Assembly (NCBI GenBank): GCA_963756715.1
Contig: CAVWOV010000041.1
Coordinates: forward strand, 1-64,000
Reading direction: 5' to 3'
DNA: 64,000 nucleotides
DNA from: VAZQ01 sp963756715
GTDB taxonomy: Bacteria > Pseudomonadota > Alphaproteobacteria > Rhizobiales > Xanthobacteraceae
In this document: one piece after another, positions 27,769 through 37,474 of the stretch
How positions within the stretch are numbered: the first letter of the stretch is position 1
How the letters are laid out: each line of letters opens with the position of its first letter
Notes under the pieces: model-generated
The model's input: only the letters and a program-made list of their open reading frames with translations
What the model was told of the DNA's origin: nothing
Databases searched by the model: none
Program-made: the position numbers and the translations under genes

Positions 27769-27969
27769 CGGCTTCCCGCTCACTCACTTTTCAATTGTAA
27801 TAGGAATGATAGGACGAGGGACGACCGCGATCCACCGGCCCGGCGGGCCGGACGTTGGTGCGACATATTTGCGGGTCGCCGCACAGGGCCGCAAGAGAGC
27901 CATTATGATCCGGCCCAAGGGCAATAAGCCAGAGCGCCGGCTCCCGAAAGCGAGGCGGGGCAAGCAGGG

Positions 27970-30444
27970 ATGGATACGCGTGTGAGTGGCGATCCGCCGA
28001 TACGGCGGAGCAGCGAGGCGTTGTCGTCCACGTGGACCGGCACAGCCGCTTTGCCCAAGCCCTCTTTCAAGGATCAGGTCCGATCGTGGCTGCCGGCCGG
28101 CGCGCCGGAAACACCGGCCACGATTTCGGCATCCCGGATACCGCTCGTCATCGCCATCGCGATCTTCGCCGCCGCATTCCTGCTTCCGGCCTGGCCGTGG
28201 CTGTCCGGCCACGTGACGATCCCGTGGGATGCGAAGTCGCAGTTCTTCCCGCAGGTACAATTCCTGGCGACGTCGATCGCGCACGGTGAATGGCCGTGGT
28301 GGACACCCAATGTGTTCGCCGGCTGGCCGCAAATCTCCGACCCGCAATCGCTGATGTTTTCTCCGCTGCACGTGCTGCTCGCCGTCTTCAATTCCGCGAT
28401 CAGCCTGCGCGCCTTCGACGCGGTGATCTTCGGCTATCTGTTTCTCGGCGGCCTCGGCATCATCCTGTTCTTCCGCGATCGCGGCTGGCACACCGGCGGC
28501 GCGCTCGTGGCCGCGCTCGCCTTTGCGTTCGGCGGGGCAGCGAGCGCGCGATTGCAGCATATCGGCCAGGTCATCAGCCTTGCTTATCTGCCGCTGACGT
28601 TGTGGCTCCTGGCGCGCGCCCTCGAACGGCCGTCGTGGCGCGCCGGTCTGGCGGCCGGCGCCATTGCGGGATTGATGGCGATCGGACGCGACCAGGTCGC
28701 GTTGCTGTCGCTCTACGTGCTGGCCGGCTTCGTGGTAGCGCACTGGATCACGGGCGAAGGCGCCATCGACCGCATGCGCGCCAGCCTCAAGCCGCTGATC
28801 GCGGTCGCCGCAAGCGGGGCGTTGGTGGCCGCTGTCCCTGTCCTGATGTCGGCGCTGTTGGCGGCGCGATCGAACCGGCCCGAGATCAGCTTCGAAGGGG
28901 CCGCCGCCGGTTCTATCCATCCGGTTCACCTGCTGCAGTTCGTCTTCGCCGATTTGTTCGGAGCAATGAACGCAAATCTCGACTATTGGGCGCCACCGAG
29001 CACCGCCTGGGCCAATGCCTGGGGCTGGTCGGGACTCTATCTCTCGCAGAATATGCCGCTGGTCTATGCGGGCACGGTGCCGATCATCGCCCTCATATCG
29101 TTCGGACTGATCCGCGGTCTCGCCTGGTCGCGCGAGATCCGTTTCTTCACGATCGCAGCGGCGTTGATGCTGCTCTACGCGCTCGGCGCCTATACGCCGG
29201 CATTTCACATGATGTACGAACTGCCGTTCGTGGCGCTCTACCGCCGCGCCGCCGATGCGACGTTCGTGCTCTGCGCGATGCTGGCCATCCTGTCCGGCTA
29301 TCTGGTGCATCGCTGGCTGACCGGCACCGTACCAGCCGCGACGCGCTTGCAGCGAGCGATCGAAATAGCCTGCCCGGCCGTTCTGATCGCGATCGCGCTG
29401 GCAGTGGCTTACCCGGTGGTCGGGATCCGGCCGACGATCCTCCCGATCCTCACGGCCCTTGTCTTAACCGCGTCGTCGATCGGCATTCTGGTGATCACGC
29501 GCCGCCTCTACGCGCATGGGCCGGTGCTCGCCGTGATGCTGCTCGCGCTGTTCATGGCGGTCGATCTGCGATGGAACAACGCGCCGCACGAATCAACGGC
29601 GCTGCCGCGCCAGCAATTCGACGCGCTGCGCCAAGGCACAAAGAATGAGACCGTGCAGTTGCTCCGCACGAAGCTTGCGGCGACCGCAGCACCCGACCGG
29701 CGCGACCGCGTCGAACTCATCGGCATCGGGTATCACTGGCCCAATCTCTCGCTGGCGCAGGGTTTCGACCAGGTGTTCGGACACAATCCGCTTCGCCTGC
29801 GCTGGTTCTTCGATGCGACGCGCACCGGCGATACGGTGGCGATCCCGTCGCAGCGCATCTTCTCGCCACTCTATCCGTCGTACCGCTCTGCTTTCGCGGA
29901 CCTCCTTGGGCTGCGCTTCATCGCCACCGGCGTCCCGGTCGAGCAGATCGACACGTCGTTAAAGCCGGGTGACCTCACCTTCATCGCACACACCAAAGAC
30001 GCCTATATCTACGAGAACCCGCGCGCGCTGCCACGCGTCATGCTGTTTTCCGACTGGCGGCTCGCCGACTTCGACGACCTCATCAACAACGGCTGGCCGG
30101 ATGCCGATCCGCAGCGAACGGTTCTGCTCAAGCGGGCGCCGGCCGGTATCGCGCGGGTGTCGGGCGGTTCGCCGGGCACGGCGCGGCTGGTGCGCTACGC
30201 GAATACGGAGGTCGTCGTGGAGGTCACGGCGCCGATCGACGAAATCCTCGTGCTCAACGACGTCTGGCACCCCTGGTGGCGCGCCACCGTCGACGGCGTG
30301 AAGACCAATATCTTCAAAGCTAACGTTATCTTCCGTGCGGTCCTGGTCCCGCGCGGCAAGCATGTCGTGCGCTTCACCTTCCATCCGTTCATGGGCTCGA
30401 TCGCCGAGATGATGGCGCGCATTCGCCACGAGCCGAAGCCTTAG
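27970..30444 (+). CDS. YfhO-family multi-pass membrane protein
   Basis: An 824-residue membrane protein with about a dozen hydrophobic segments and a large C-terminal soluble part with ALPRVMLFSDWRL and the closing DVWHPWWRATVDG...VPRGKHVVRFTFHP, typical of YfhO. YfhO proteins belong to the GT-C-like membrane glycosyltransferase group and, in Gram-positives, glycosylate lipoteichoic acid; the role in proteobacteria is not established. ATG 27970 follows AGCAGGG. The gene lies between an oppositely oriented deacetylase and the ABC transporter set, without an obvious operon partner. Confidence 0.8.
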   Translation: MDTRVSGDPPIRRSSEALSSTWTGTAALPKPSFKDQVRSWLPAGAPETPATISASRIPLVIAIAIFAAAFLLPAWPWLSGHVTIPWDAKSQFFPQVQFLATSIAHGEWPWWTPNVFAGWPQISDPQSLMFSPLHVLLAVFNSAISLRAFDAVIFGYLFLGGLGIILFFRDRGWHTGGALVAALAFAFGGAASARLQHIGQVISLAYLPLTLWLLARALERPSWRAGLAAGAIAGLMAIGRDQVALLSLYVLAGFVVAHWITGEGAIDRMRASLKPLIAVAASGALVAAVPVLMSALLAARSNRPEISFEGAAAGSIHPVHLLQFVFADLFGAMNANLDYWAPPSTAWANAWGWSGLYLSQNMPLVYAGTVPIIALISFGLIRGLAWSREIRFFTIAAALMLLYALGAYTPAFHMMYELPFVALYRRAADATFVLCAMLAILSGYLVHRWLTGTVPAATRLQRAIEIACPAVLIAIALAVAYPVVGIRPTILPILTALVLTASSIGILVITRRLYAHGPVLAVMLLALFMAVDLRWNNAPHESTALPRQQFDALRQGTKNETVQLLRTKLAATAAPDRRDRVELIGIGYHWPNLSLAQGFDQVFGHNPLRLRWFFDATRTGDTVAIPSQRIFSPLYPSYRSAFADLLGLRFIATGVPVEQIDTSLKPGDLTFIAHTKDAYIYENPRALPRVMLFSDWRLADFDDLINNGWPDADPQRTVLLKRAPAGIARVSGGSPGTARLVRYANTEVVVEVTAPIDEILVLNDVWHPWWRATVDGVKTNIFKANVIFRAVLVPRGKHVVRFTFHPFMGSIAEMMARIRHEPKP

Positions 30445-30585
30445 GAGGCTTGCTCCGGGCGGCGTAAATCGCATAGGAGACGTGGCGTATTTTGCCCGGG
30501 TATGGGATGCTCGTCCCTGCCGCGGGCAGCATCGCAAGGCGCACGGCAAGCGGCGTCATAGACAAGAATCCGGGGCGGAGACGGC

Positions 30586-32328
30586 ATGTCGGTTGGGGCG
30601 GCGGGCGTTGCGGTGCGGGGCGGGTTCGCGCGGCCGCCATGGCGCTCGCGCATCAAGCTCGAACACATCGTCATGGGTGGCGCCGTCGTCGCGCTCGTCG
30701 TGCTGGTGGTGCTGCCGCTTGCTTCGCTGCTGCTCGGCAGCGTGAAGGGTGAAGGTGGACTGAGCCTTGATCACTTCAGCGAGGTCTTGTCCGGCCGGCT
30801 CTACGTCACCGCGCTGAAGAACTCGCTCATTCTCGGCGCCTGGACCGGCCTCTTCAGCCTGGTCATCGGGCTGCTGCTGGCCTGGGCGGTGAGCCGCACC
30901 AATGTGCCGTGGAAGCCGCTCATTCAGGTCACCGCCACGCTCTCGTATCTGTCGCCGCCGTTTCTCACCGCCATCGCGTTCACCTACCTGTTCAGTCCGA
31001 ACGCCGGGCTGATCAACGTGCTGACGCGCGACGTGCTCGGCTTGCCCTGGCTGACCTGGAACGTGTTCTCGATGCCGGGGCTCGTGCTGGTCACCGTCCT
31101 GCACACCTTCCCGTTCGTCTATCTGCTGGCCTCGAGCGCGCTGCAATCGGTCGATGCCTCCTACGAGGAGGCGGCGCAGATCCTCGGCGCCAGCAAGCTG
31201 CGCACCGCGTTCTCGATCACCGCGCCGTTGGTCGCGCCGGCCATCCTGTCGGGCACGCTGCTCGCCTTCGTCAACGCGCTCGCTTTGTTCGGCTCGCAAG
31301 CGATCATCGGATTGCCGGGCCGCATCTTCACGCTGCCGACGCGCATCTACGCGCTGTTCGATTATCCGCCCGAATACGGCCTCGCCTCCGCGTTGTCGCT
31401 GGTGCTCGTGCTCATCACCGTGGTGGCGCTCTATCTCCAGCGGTCATTCCTGTCGCGACGCTCCTACGTGACGCTCGGCGGCAAGGGCTCGCGGCCGCAA
31501 CTGATGGACCTCGGCACGTTCCGCTGGGTGCTGCTCGGCTTCGTCCTGCTGATCTTCCTGGTCTCGATCGTGGCGCCCTATGCGACGCTGACGGCGGTGT
31601 CGTTCTCGAAATCCTGGGGCCTCGATTTCTGGAAGGGGCTCACGCTCGCGAACTACAAATTCATCCTGTTCGAGTACAACGTCACCCAGCGCGCCATCGG
31701 AAACAGTCTCTTGCTCGCCACCATCGCGGCCTGCATCGCGGTGCTGCTCGGCGCCATCATCGGCTGGATCGATCTGCGCACCCGCATTCCGGGCCGCAAG
31801 CTGCTCGACTACACCTCACTCATTCCGCTCGGGCTGCCCGGCATCGTGGTCGCGGTGGCGCTGATCCAGTTCTGGCTCGCGATGCCGATCGCGCTCTACG
31901 GTACGCTGGCGATCCTGCTGCTGGCCTATGTCGGGCGCTACATTCCGCTCGGCGTGCGTGCCGCCAACGCGTCGCTGCGCCAGATCGATCCGTCGCTGGA
32001 GGAAAGCGCGAAGATTCTCGGCGCCTCCTGGGCGACCACCATGCGCGAGATCACACTGCCGCTGATCCGGCCAGGACTGTTCGCCGGCTGGCTCCTGGTC
32101 TTCGTGCCGGTGATCCAGGAGCTGTCGGCGTCGATCCTGCTGTTTTCCTCGAGCTCGATCACGCTCGCGGTGGCGGTCTTCAACCTCTACGAAACCGGCT
32201 ATATCGAGCCGGTGGCGGCGCTCGCGATGATCAACATGATGATCATCGGCGTGGCGATCGCCATCGCCAATTGGCTGGGTGGCGGCAGGCTTGCGGCACG
32301 CGGCGACGCCGCCCCGGTCGGGACGTGA
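30586..32328 (+). CDS. Iron(III)-type ABC transporter permease (fused, two domains)
   Basis: Inner-membrane permease of the FbpB/AfuB type (580 residues), with two six-helix BPD_transp_1 halves in one chain. Each half carries an EAA loop that docks with the ATPase: EEAAQILGASKLRTAF (first) and EESAKILGASWATTMREI (second). The ATPase gene follows after a 183-base gap filled by a repeat element, then a hydrolase and a solute-binding gene. The family transports ferric ions, polyamine-like or organic solutes; here the hydrolase partner argues for an organic solute rather than iron (inference). Confidence 0.9.
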   Translation: MSVGAAGVAVRGGFARPPWRSRIKLEHIVMGGAVVALVVLVVLPLASLLLGSVKGEGGLSLDHFSEVLSGRLYVTALKNSLILGAWTGLFSLVIGLLLAWAVSRTNVPWKPLIQVTATLSYLSPPFLTAIAFTYLFSPNAGLINVLTRDVLGLPWLTWNVFSMPGLVLVTVLHTFPFVYLLASSALQSVDASYEEAAQILGASKLRTAFSITAPLVAPAILSGTLLAFVNALALFGSQAIIGLPGRIFTLPTRIYALFDYPPEYGLASALSLVLVLITVVALYLQRSFLSRRSYVTLGGKGSRPQLMDLGTFRWVLLGFVLLIFLVSIVAPYATLTAVSFSKSWGLDFWKGLTLANYKFILFEYNVTQRAIGNSLLLATIAACIAVLLGAIIGWIDLRTRIPGRKLLDYTSLIPLGLPGIVVAVALIQFWLAMPIALYGTLAILLLAYVGRYIPLGVRAANASLRQIDPSLEESAKILGASWATTMREITLPLIRPGLFAGWLLVFVPVIQELSASILLFSSSSITLAVAVFNLYETGYIEPVAALAMINMMIIGVAIAIANWLGGGRLAARGDAAPVGT

Positions 32329-32360
32329 GGGGGAGCGAATGATGTTGCGGCAAATTCGGT

Positions 32361-32465
32361 GCGCTCCCTCTCCCCGTCGGGGAGAGGGCTGGGGTGAGGG
32401 GTTTACCGCGCTCTCGAAAGACCGTAACCCCTCACCCCGCCCCTCTCCCTATGGGAGAGGGAGCC
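32361..32465. repeat. Palindromic GGGGTGAGGGG-type intergenic repeat
   Basis: Left arm from GCTCCCTCTCCCCGTCGGGG through GGGGTGAGGGG (32361-32401), right arm CCCCTCACCCC...CCCTCTCCCTATGGGAGAGG (32428-32462). The arms are inverted copies and each holds its own hairpin. Related copies occur at 49512 and, as a fragment, at 60239. The repeat separates permease from ATPase and extends the leader of the ATPase. Confidence 0.85.
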
Positions 32466-32511
32466 GACTGCGCTTGCGGCTCGTTCAACGCATCGAAGGT
32501 TGAGTGCGTCA

Positions 32512-33597
32512 ATGGCCGGCATCACCATCAGCGGATTGTCGAAGAGCTTTGGCACGCGCGACAGCGACGTCGCGGCGGTCGACGATGTCAATCTCGACAT
32601 CAAGGACAATTCGTTCGTCACGCTGCTTGGTCCTTCGGGCTGCGGCAAGACCACGACCTTGCGGCTGATCGCCGGCTACATCGTGCCGGACAAGGGCAGC
32701 ATCGAGGTCGACGGCAGGCTGATCTCGTCGCCCAGCGCGGTGGTGTCGCCGGAAGCGCGCGGCATGGGCATGGTGTTTCAGAACTACGCCGTCTGGCCGC
32801 ACAAGACGGTGTTTGAGAACGTTGTCTTCGGGTTGAAGTTGCGCAAGGTCCCGGCCGGACAAGCCAAGAAGCAGGTCGAGGAGGCGCTGGCGCTGGTCAA
32901 CCTGAGCGGCCTGGAAGGCCGCTATCCTAACGAGCTGTCGGGCGGCCAGCAGCAGCGCGTCGCCCTCGCCCGCTCTCTCGTTGTCGAACCTTCAATCCTG
33001 TTGCTCGACGAGCCGCTGTCGAACCTCGACGCCAAGCTGCGCGAACGCATGCGGGTCGAGCTCAAGGAGTTACAGCGCCGCACCGGCATCACGTTCGTCT
33101 ACGTCACGCACGATCAGGCCGAAGCGCTGGCGCTGTCCGACCAGGTCGCGGTCATGAGCGCGGGCCGGCTGCAGCAATACGGCACGCCGTTCGAGGTCTA
33201 CGCCCATCCGGCGAACCGCATGGTGGCAGACTTCATGGGGCTGGTGAATCTCGTGCCGGGCCGCCTGCGCGAGGTGCGCAACGGCGGTGGAACGATCGAG
33301 GTGGCGGGCGATCTCGCGCTCGATGTCGCGAAGATCGATGGATTTGCCGCCGGTGATAGCGTCGACATTGCCATCCGGCCGGAGAACATCCGCATCGCCG
33401 CACCGGCGGGCGCCGCGGCCGGGCTGGCGACCATCACCAATCACGTCTTCCTCGGCAATATCAACGAATACTACGCGGCGCTGCCGTCCGGTCAGGTGCT
33501 GCGGGTACAGACTCACCCGTTGCAGCAGTTCGCGGTCGGCGATCGGGTCGCGGTCGAGATCGATGCGGCGCAGTGCAGCGTCTTTCCGCATGATTGA
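32512..33597 (+). CDS. ABC transporter ATPase, FbpC/PotA type
   Basis: Cytoplasmic ATPase of the importer: Walker A GPSGCGKTT, Q-loop VFQNYAVWPH, signature LSGGQQQR, Walker B LLLDEPLSNLD and switch VTHDQAEAL. A C-terminal TOBE domain (about residues 240-361) is present. ATG 32512 (MAGITISGLSKSF) is taken as start; a TTG at 32500 would add four residues. The partner permease is upstream. The alpha/beta hydrolase gene starts 53 bases downstream. Confidence 0.93.
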   Translation: MAGITISGLSKSFGTRDSDVAAVDDVNLDIKDNSFVTLLGPSGCGKTTTLRLIAGYIVPDKGSIEVDGRLISSPSAVVSPEARGMGMVFQNYAVWPHKTVFENVVFGLKLRKVPAGQAKKQVEEALALVNLSGLEGRYPNELSGGQQQRVALARSLVVEPSILLLDEPLSNLDAKLRERMRVELKELQRRTGITFVYVTHDQAEALALSDQVAVMSAGRLQQYGTPFEVYAHPANRMVADFMGLVNLVPGRLREVRNGGGTIEVAGDLALDVAKIDGFAAGDSVDIAIRPENIRIAAPAGAAAGLATITNHVFLGNINEYYAALPSGQVLRVQTHPLQQFAVGDRVAVEIDAAQCSVFPHD

Positions 33598-33649
33598 AAT
33601 CGCGCACCGGCGCGTTTAGGACACGACAACCAACGTTTGGAGCTTACCC

Positions 33650-34576
33650 ATGAACAAGCCTGTTTCGCCTGCCGCCGCCATCAAGGGCGAGGAGCACTGG
33701 ACCAACAGGGGCAGCGATGTCCGGCTGTTCCTGTGGAACAAATCCGCCGATCCGTCGGGGCCGGCTGGCCGCATCCTGTTCGTGCATGGCTCGTCCATGG
33801 CCTCAACCCCGACCTTCGACCTGCAGGTGCCGGGCCGCCCGTCGCCGATGGATTACTTCGCGGCGCGCGGCTACGACTGCTGGTGCGTCGACATGGAGGG
33901 CTACGGCCGCTCCACCAAGGACCGCGACAACAACGCGCCGATCTCCTACGGGGCCGACGACTGCTTCGCGGCCGCGCAATACATCGAGAAGCTGCGGGGC
34001 AAGAAGCCGCTGCTGGTCTATGGGATTTCGTCGGGCGCGCTGCGCGCCGCGCTGTTCGCGGAACGCCACCCCGAAATGGTCGCGCGGCTCGCCTGCGACG
34101 CCATGGTGTGGACCGGCGAGGGCTCGCCGACGCTTGCCGAGCGGGCAAAGAAGCTGCCGGAGTTCCGCGCCAAGCTGCGCCGCCCGATCGACCGCAAGTT
34201 CGTGCGCTCGATTTTCGAACGCGATCATCCCGGCACCGCCGACGACAACGTGATCGAGGCGTTTGCGGACGCGATCCTCAAGCTCGACAATTCGATCCCA
34301 AACGGCACCTACGTCGACATGTGCTCGAATTTGCCGGTCTGCAACCCGGAGAAGATCAAGGCCGCGACCTTGATCATGCGCGGCGAATATGACGGCATCG
34401 CCAGCCTGACCGACCTGTTGAAGTTCTTCGAGAAACTGCCGAACCCGGACAAGCAGTTCAGCGTGATGCCTGGCATCGCGCACGCTTCGTTCCATCAGAA
34501 GAACTATGAGATCTGCTACCACATCCTGGAGGGCTTCTTCTCGCAACCGGCGCCGATCTACCGCGGCACCCACTGA
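33650..34576 (+). CDS. Alpha/beta-fold hydrolase
   Basis: A 308-residue soluble hydrolase. The oxyanion-hole segment is FVHGSSMAS. The nucleophile elbow GISSG (in YGISSGALRAALF) follows. The acidic residue is in MRGEYDGIAS and the catalytic His in PGIAHASFH. There is no signal peptide, so it acts in the cytoplasm. Its place between the ATPase and the binding-protein gene of an ABC transporter suggests that it cleaves (ester or C-C bond) the imported compound or a product of it. The exact reaction is not shown. ATG 33650; the ribosome site is a modest GGAGC. Confidence 0.88.
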   Translation: MNKPVSPAAAIKGEEHWTNRGSDVRLFLWNKSADPSGPAGRILFVHGSSMASTPTFDLQVPGRPSPMDYFAARGYDCWCVDMEGYGRSTKDRDNNAPISYGADDCFAAAQYIEKLRGKKPLLVYGISSGALRAALFAERHPEMVARLACDAMVWTGEGSPTLAERAKKLPEFRAKLRRPIDRKFVRSIFERDHPGTADDNVIEAFADAILKLDNSIPNGTYVDMCSNLPVCNPEKIKAATLIMRGEYDGIASLTDLLKFFEKLPNPDKQFSVMPGIAHASFHQKNYEICYHILEGFFSQPAPIYRGTH

Positions 34577-34599
34577 TCAAGCGGCCATCGATGCTCTTG

Positions 34600-34741
34600 C
34601 GTCATTCCGGGGCGGATCGAAGACCGCGCCCGGAATCCATGCTGCCCGTCTGCCGCAGTGACGCACCTCCGTTGAACCAGGAAGGCTTCGTGGCTATGGA
34701 TTCCGGGCTCGCGAGCTTTGCTCGCGCCCCGGAATGACGGC
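34600..34741. repeat. Palindromic intergenic repeat (CATTCCGGGG family)
   Basis: Left part GTCATTCCGGGG...CGCCCGGAATCCAT (34601-34640), right part ATGGATTCCGGGCTCGCGAG...CGCCCCGGAATGACGG (34697-34740). The ends are inverted copies around a middle of about 55 bases. This is the classic form of the dispersed palindrome in Bradyrhizobium relatives (recalled). It lies within the operon between the hydrolase and solute-binding genes and may set their relative expression. Confidence 0.85.
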
Positions 34742-34791
34742 CGGCAGCGCCGGAACCGGGCAAGAATGAAAGCAAGCGAGGAGACGCCATC

Positions 34792-35799
34792 ATGAAACCC
34801 ATACACGCGCTCTGCGCCGTCACGCTGTTCGCATTCCTTACCCCGGCCCACGCGCAAGACGCCGTCGACGTCGCCAAGGCGAAGGCCGAGGGCAAGGTGG
34901 TGTGGTACACCTCGACGCCGATCGGCCAGGGCCAGAAGATCGCCGACGCCTTCCAGAAGGAATACGGCATCAAGGTCGAGATGTTCCGCTCAGGCGGCTC
35001 GGCGATCCTGCGCCGCTTCCAGCAGGAGATGGACGCCGGCCGCGTGGCGGTCGACGTGCTCACCCATTCGGAGCCTGCCGCCGCCAATGCGCTCGGCAAG
35101 AAGGGCCGCTTCGTCGCCTTCAAGCCGAAGAATTTCGACAAGGTACCGGACGCTGCCAAAGATCCCAACGGCCTGTTCGTCGGCCAGCGGCTCAACCTGA
35201 TGACGCACTATCTGCGCAGCGACAAAGTCGCCGCCGCCGATGAGCCTAAGACCTGGGACGACCTGCTCAACCCCAAATACAAGGGCAAGCTGGTGATGGC
35301 CGACCCGTCGTTCACCTCGCTGCAGGTGTCGGTGGTCGGCACCATGTCGAAGGCACATGGCTGGAGCTTTTATGAGAAGCTGCGCGGCAACGACGTGATG
35401 ATCGTGCAGAGCAACCAGCAAGTCTCCGACGCGCTCAAGCGTGGCGAGCGGCTGATCGCGGTCGGTGCGCTTGATTCCTACGCCGCCGACCTCAAGAAGG
35501 CGGGCCATCCGATCAAGACGCTTTATCCGTCCGACGGCCTGTTCGTCATTCCCTCGCCGACATCGGTGGTGAAGGGTTCGCCCAATCCCAACGCCGCCAA
35601 GCTGTTCGCGGAATTCATGATCGGCGATACCGCGCAGAAGATTTTTCCGGCCGACGGCGGCTACTCGTCCCGCACCGACATCGCGCCGCCCGCGGGTTCG
35701 CCGGAACTGAAGAGCCTGAAGATCATCGCGGTCGACAACGATTACATCGAGAAAGAGAACGCCCGCATCAAGAAGCGGTTCAACGAGATCTTCCAGTAA
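34792..35799 (+). CDS. Extracellular solute-binding protein, iron(III)/AfuA-like family
   Basis: Periplasmic binding protein of the cluster D family (Pfam SBP_bac_6/11-like), 335 residues. Signal peptide: MKPIHALCAVTLFAFLTPAHA. Mature protein: KAEGKVVWYTSTP, EYGIKVEMFRSGGSAILRRF and KTWDDLLNPKYKGKLVMADP, typical of Fe3+-type ABC receptors. The Tyr pair used for ferric ion in FbpA (two adjacent Tyr near the end) is not evident: GGYSSRTD has one. An organic or other anionic ligand is therefore more likely (inference). GAGGAG lies at a good distance before ATG 34792. It completes the ABC set beginning at 30586. Confidence 0.88.
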   Translation: MKPIHALCAVTLFAFLTPAHAQDAVDVAKAKAEGKVVWYTSTPIGQGQKIADAFQKEYGIKVEMFRSGGSAILRRFQQEMDAGRVAVDVLTHSEPAAANALGKKGRFVAFKPKNFDKVPDAAKDPNGLFVGQRLNLMTHYLRSDKVAAADEPKTWDDLLNPKYKGKLVMADPSFTSLQVSVVGTMSKAHGWSFYEKLRGNDVMIVQSNQQVSDALKRGERLIAVGALDSYAADLKKAGHPIKTLYPSDGLFVIPSPTSVVKGSPNPNAAKLFAEFMIGDTAQKIFPADGGYSSRTDIAPPAGSPELKSLKIIAVDNDYIEKENARIKKRFNEIFQ

Positions 35800-35878
35800 G
35801 CCCGCACCATAATCCGTTTGCGTCTGCCGTCATCGAGTTCGCACGCGCTGATTGGCGGGCTATTCGGCTGACCCGCGG

Positions 35879-37349
35879 TCACACGGCGACCTTCTGCAGG
35901 AAGCTCTCGACCTCGTTACGCAGGTCGGCTGCGGCAGTCTCCACGGCTTCGGATGCCGAGAGCACCGTTTCGGCCGAGCTGCGTGTCTCGGTCGCGGCTC
36001 CGGCGACTTCGCCAAGCACCGCGACGATCTCTTTCGTTTCTCGCGCGGCGCTTGCCACGTTCTGCGAGATCTCGCCGGTGGCGGAATTCTGCTGTTGCAC
36101 CGAGGCCGCGACCGCCGCAGTAAATTGATTGATCTCCCGCATGCGATCGACGATACGCCCGATCGCCTCGACGGCCGTCGAGGTCGAGCCCTGAACAGCC
36201 GATATATGGGCGGCGATCTCCTCGGTCGCCTTCGCGGTCTGCACCGCCAGCGACTTGACCTCCGAAGCGACCACGGCGAAGCCGCGCCCTGCCTCGCCCG
36301 CCCGCGCCGCCTCGATGGTCGCGTTGAGCGCCAGTAGATTGGTCTGGCCGGCAACGTCCTGGATGAGCTTCACGACGTCGCCGATCTTGCGCGCCGCATT
36401 GGCCAGCGAGTCGATCTGGTCGTTGGTCGCGCCCGCCTCGTCGGCCGCAATGCCGACGAGATTGTTGGTCTGACCGAGTTGACGGCTGATCTCGTCGATC
36501 GATGCCGACAATTCGTTCGCCGCAGAGGCTGCGGTCTCGACGTTGGTCGACGCTTCGTTGGAGGCCTGAACCGCGCCCTCGGCCCGCTGCGACGTCTGGT
36601 TTGATGCCGCGAACAGCGTCGCAGCGGTCGATCGCATCGTGCAGGCGTTATCGCTGACGGTCTTCAGCATGGTCTCGGCGCGCTGCCGGAAATCGACGAT
36701 TGCAGCATCGACCGCGACGCGGCGCTCTTCCTTCGCGGCCAAGGCGTCGCGTTCCTGATCGACCCGACGCCGTTCGGTGATGTCCTGGTGCGTAGAGACC
36801 CACCCGCCCCCGGCCATCGGGCGGTTGGTGACGTGGTACACGTGCCCATCCTTCATCTCCACGATGGTGTGATTGACCTTGCCATCTCCCATCTTCCGCA
36901 TGACCGCCTCAATATGGCGGTCGATGTCACCCGAAAACGTGCCAACCTCGACGCGATACTCGAACAATTGGCGCAATGTAGAGCCCGGCTTCGCCACTTG
37001 CGGAGATAGACTGTACATCTGCCGGTACTGATCGTTCACCAGGATCAGTCGGCGCGACTCGTCGAACATCCCAAGGCCTTGGGACATGTTGTCGATCGCA
37101 GTGATTACCTGCTGATATCGCCGAGCCAGGCGCGGGAGCAGAAACAACGCAGCCACACCGCAGGCGGCAAATCCGAGGATGACGCTGGCAATCGCAGCTA
37201 GCAGCGTGACCGGCGCCATTTCGGCCGTCGGCGAGGATCGTGGCTGGTCCAAGAAGGAGCACGGCGAGAAAGCTCGCCCCGCAAGTGACGGCTCCGGCCA
37301 GAATGGCGAGCCAAAATGACCGCGCATATTTGGCGAAAGATCGGTGCAT
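35879..37349 (-). CDS. Methyl-accepting chemotaxis protein with PAS domain, one frameshift near the start
   Basis: Chemoreceptor: two membrane helices with almost no periplasmic loop, a PAS domain (AIDNMSQGLGMFDESRRLIL to AGGGWVSTHQDITERRR) and the MCP signalling coiled coil with the tip DVAGQTNLLALNATIEAARA. There is no HAMP domain. ATG 37349 (MHRSFAKYARSFW) has a strong AGGAAG site and opens the first helix; the frame then changes near 37225 by one extra base before AEMAPVTLLAAIA, the second helix. The length 1471 (490 codons plus one) agrees. Without the change, ATG 37219 would give a one-helix protein. The short loop implies sensing in the membrane or cytoplasm. The C-terminus ends LQKVAV, like its neighbour. 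Confidence 0.85.
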
Positions 37350-37474
37350 TGGCCACTTCCTGATCTGGTAAAGAGAGCGTATCCGAAATTGGTTTTTTCG
37401 AACTAAAGCAAGTCGTACTGCCGCAAAGCCACGCAGATCCTCAACCAGTTTGGCCGCCGGCCGCACATGTGGCG

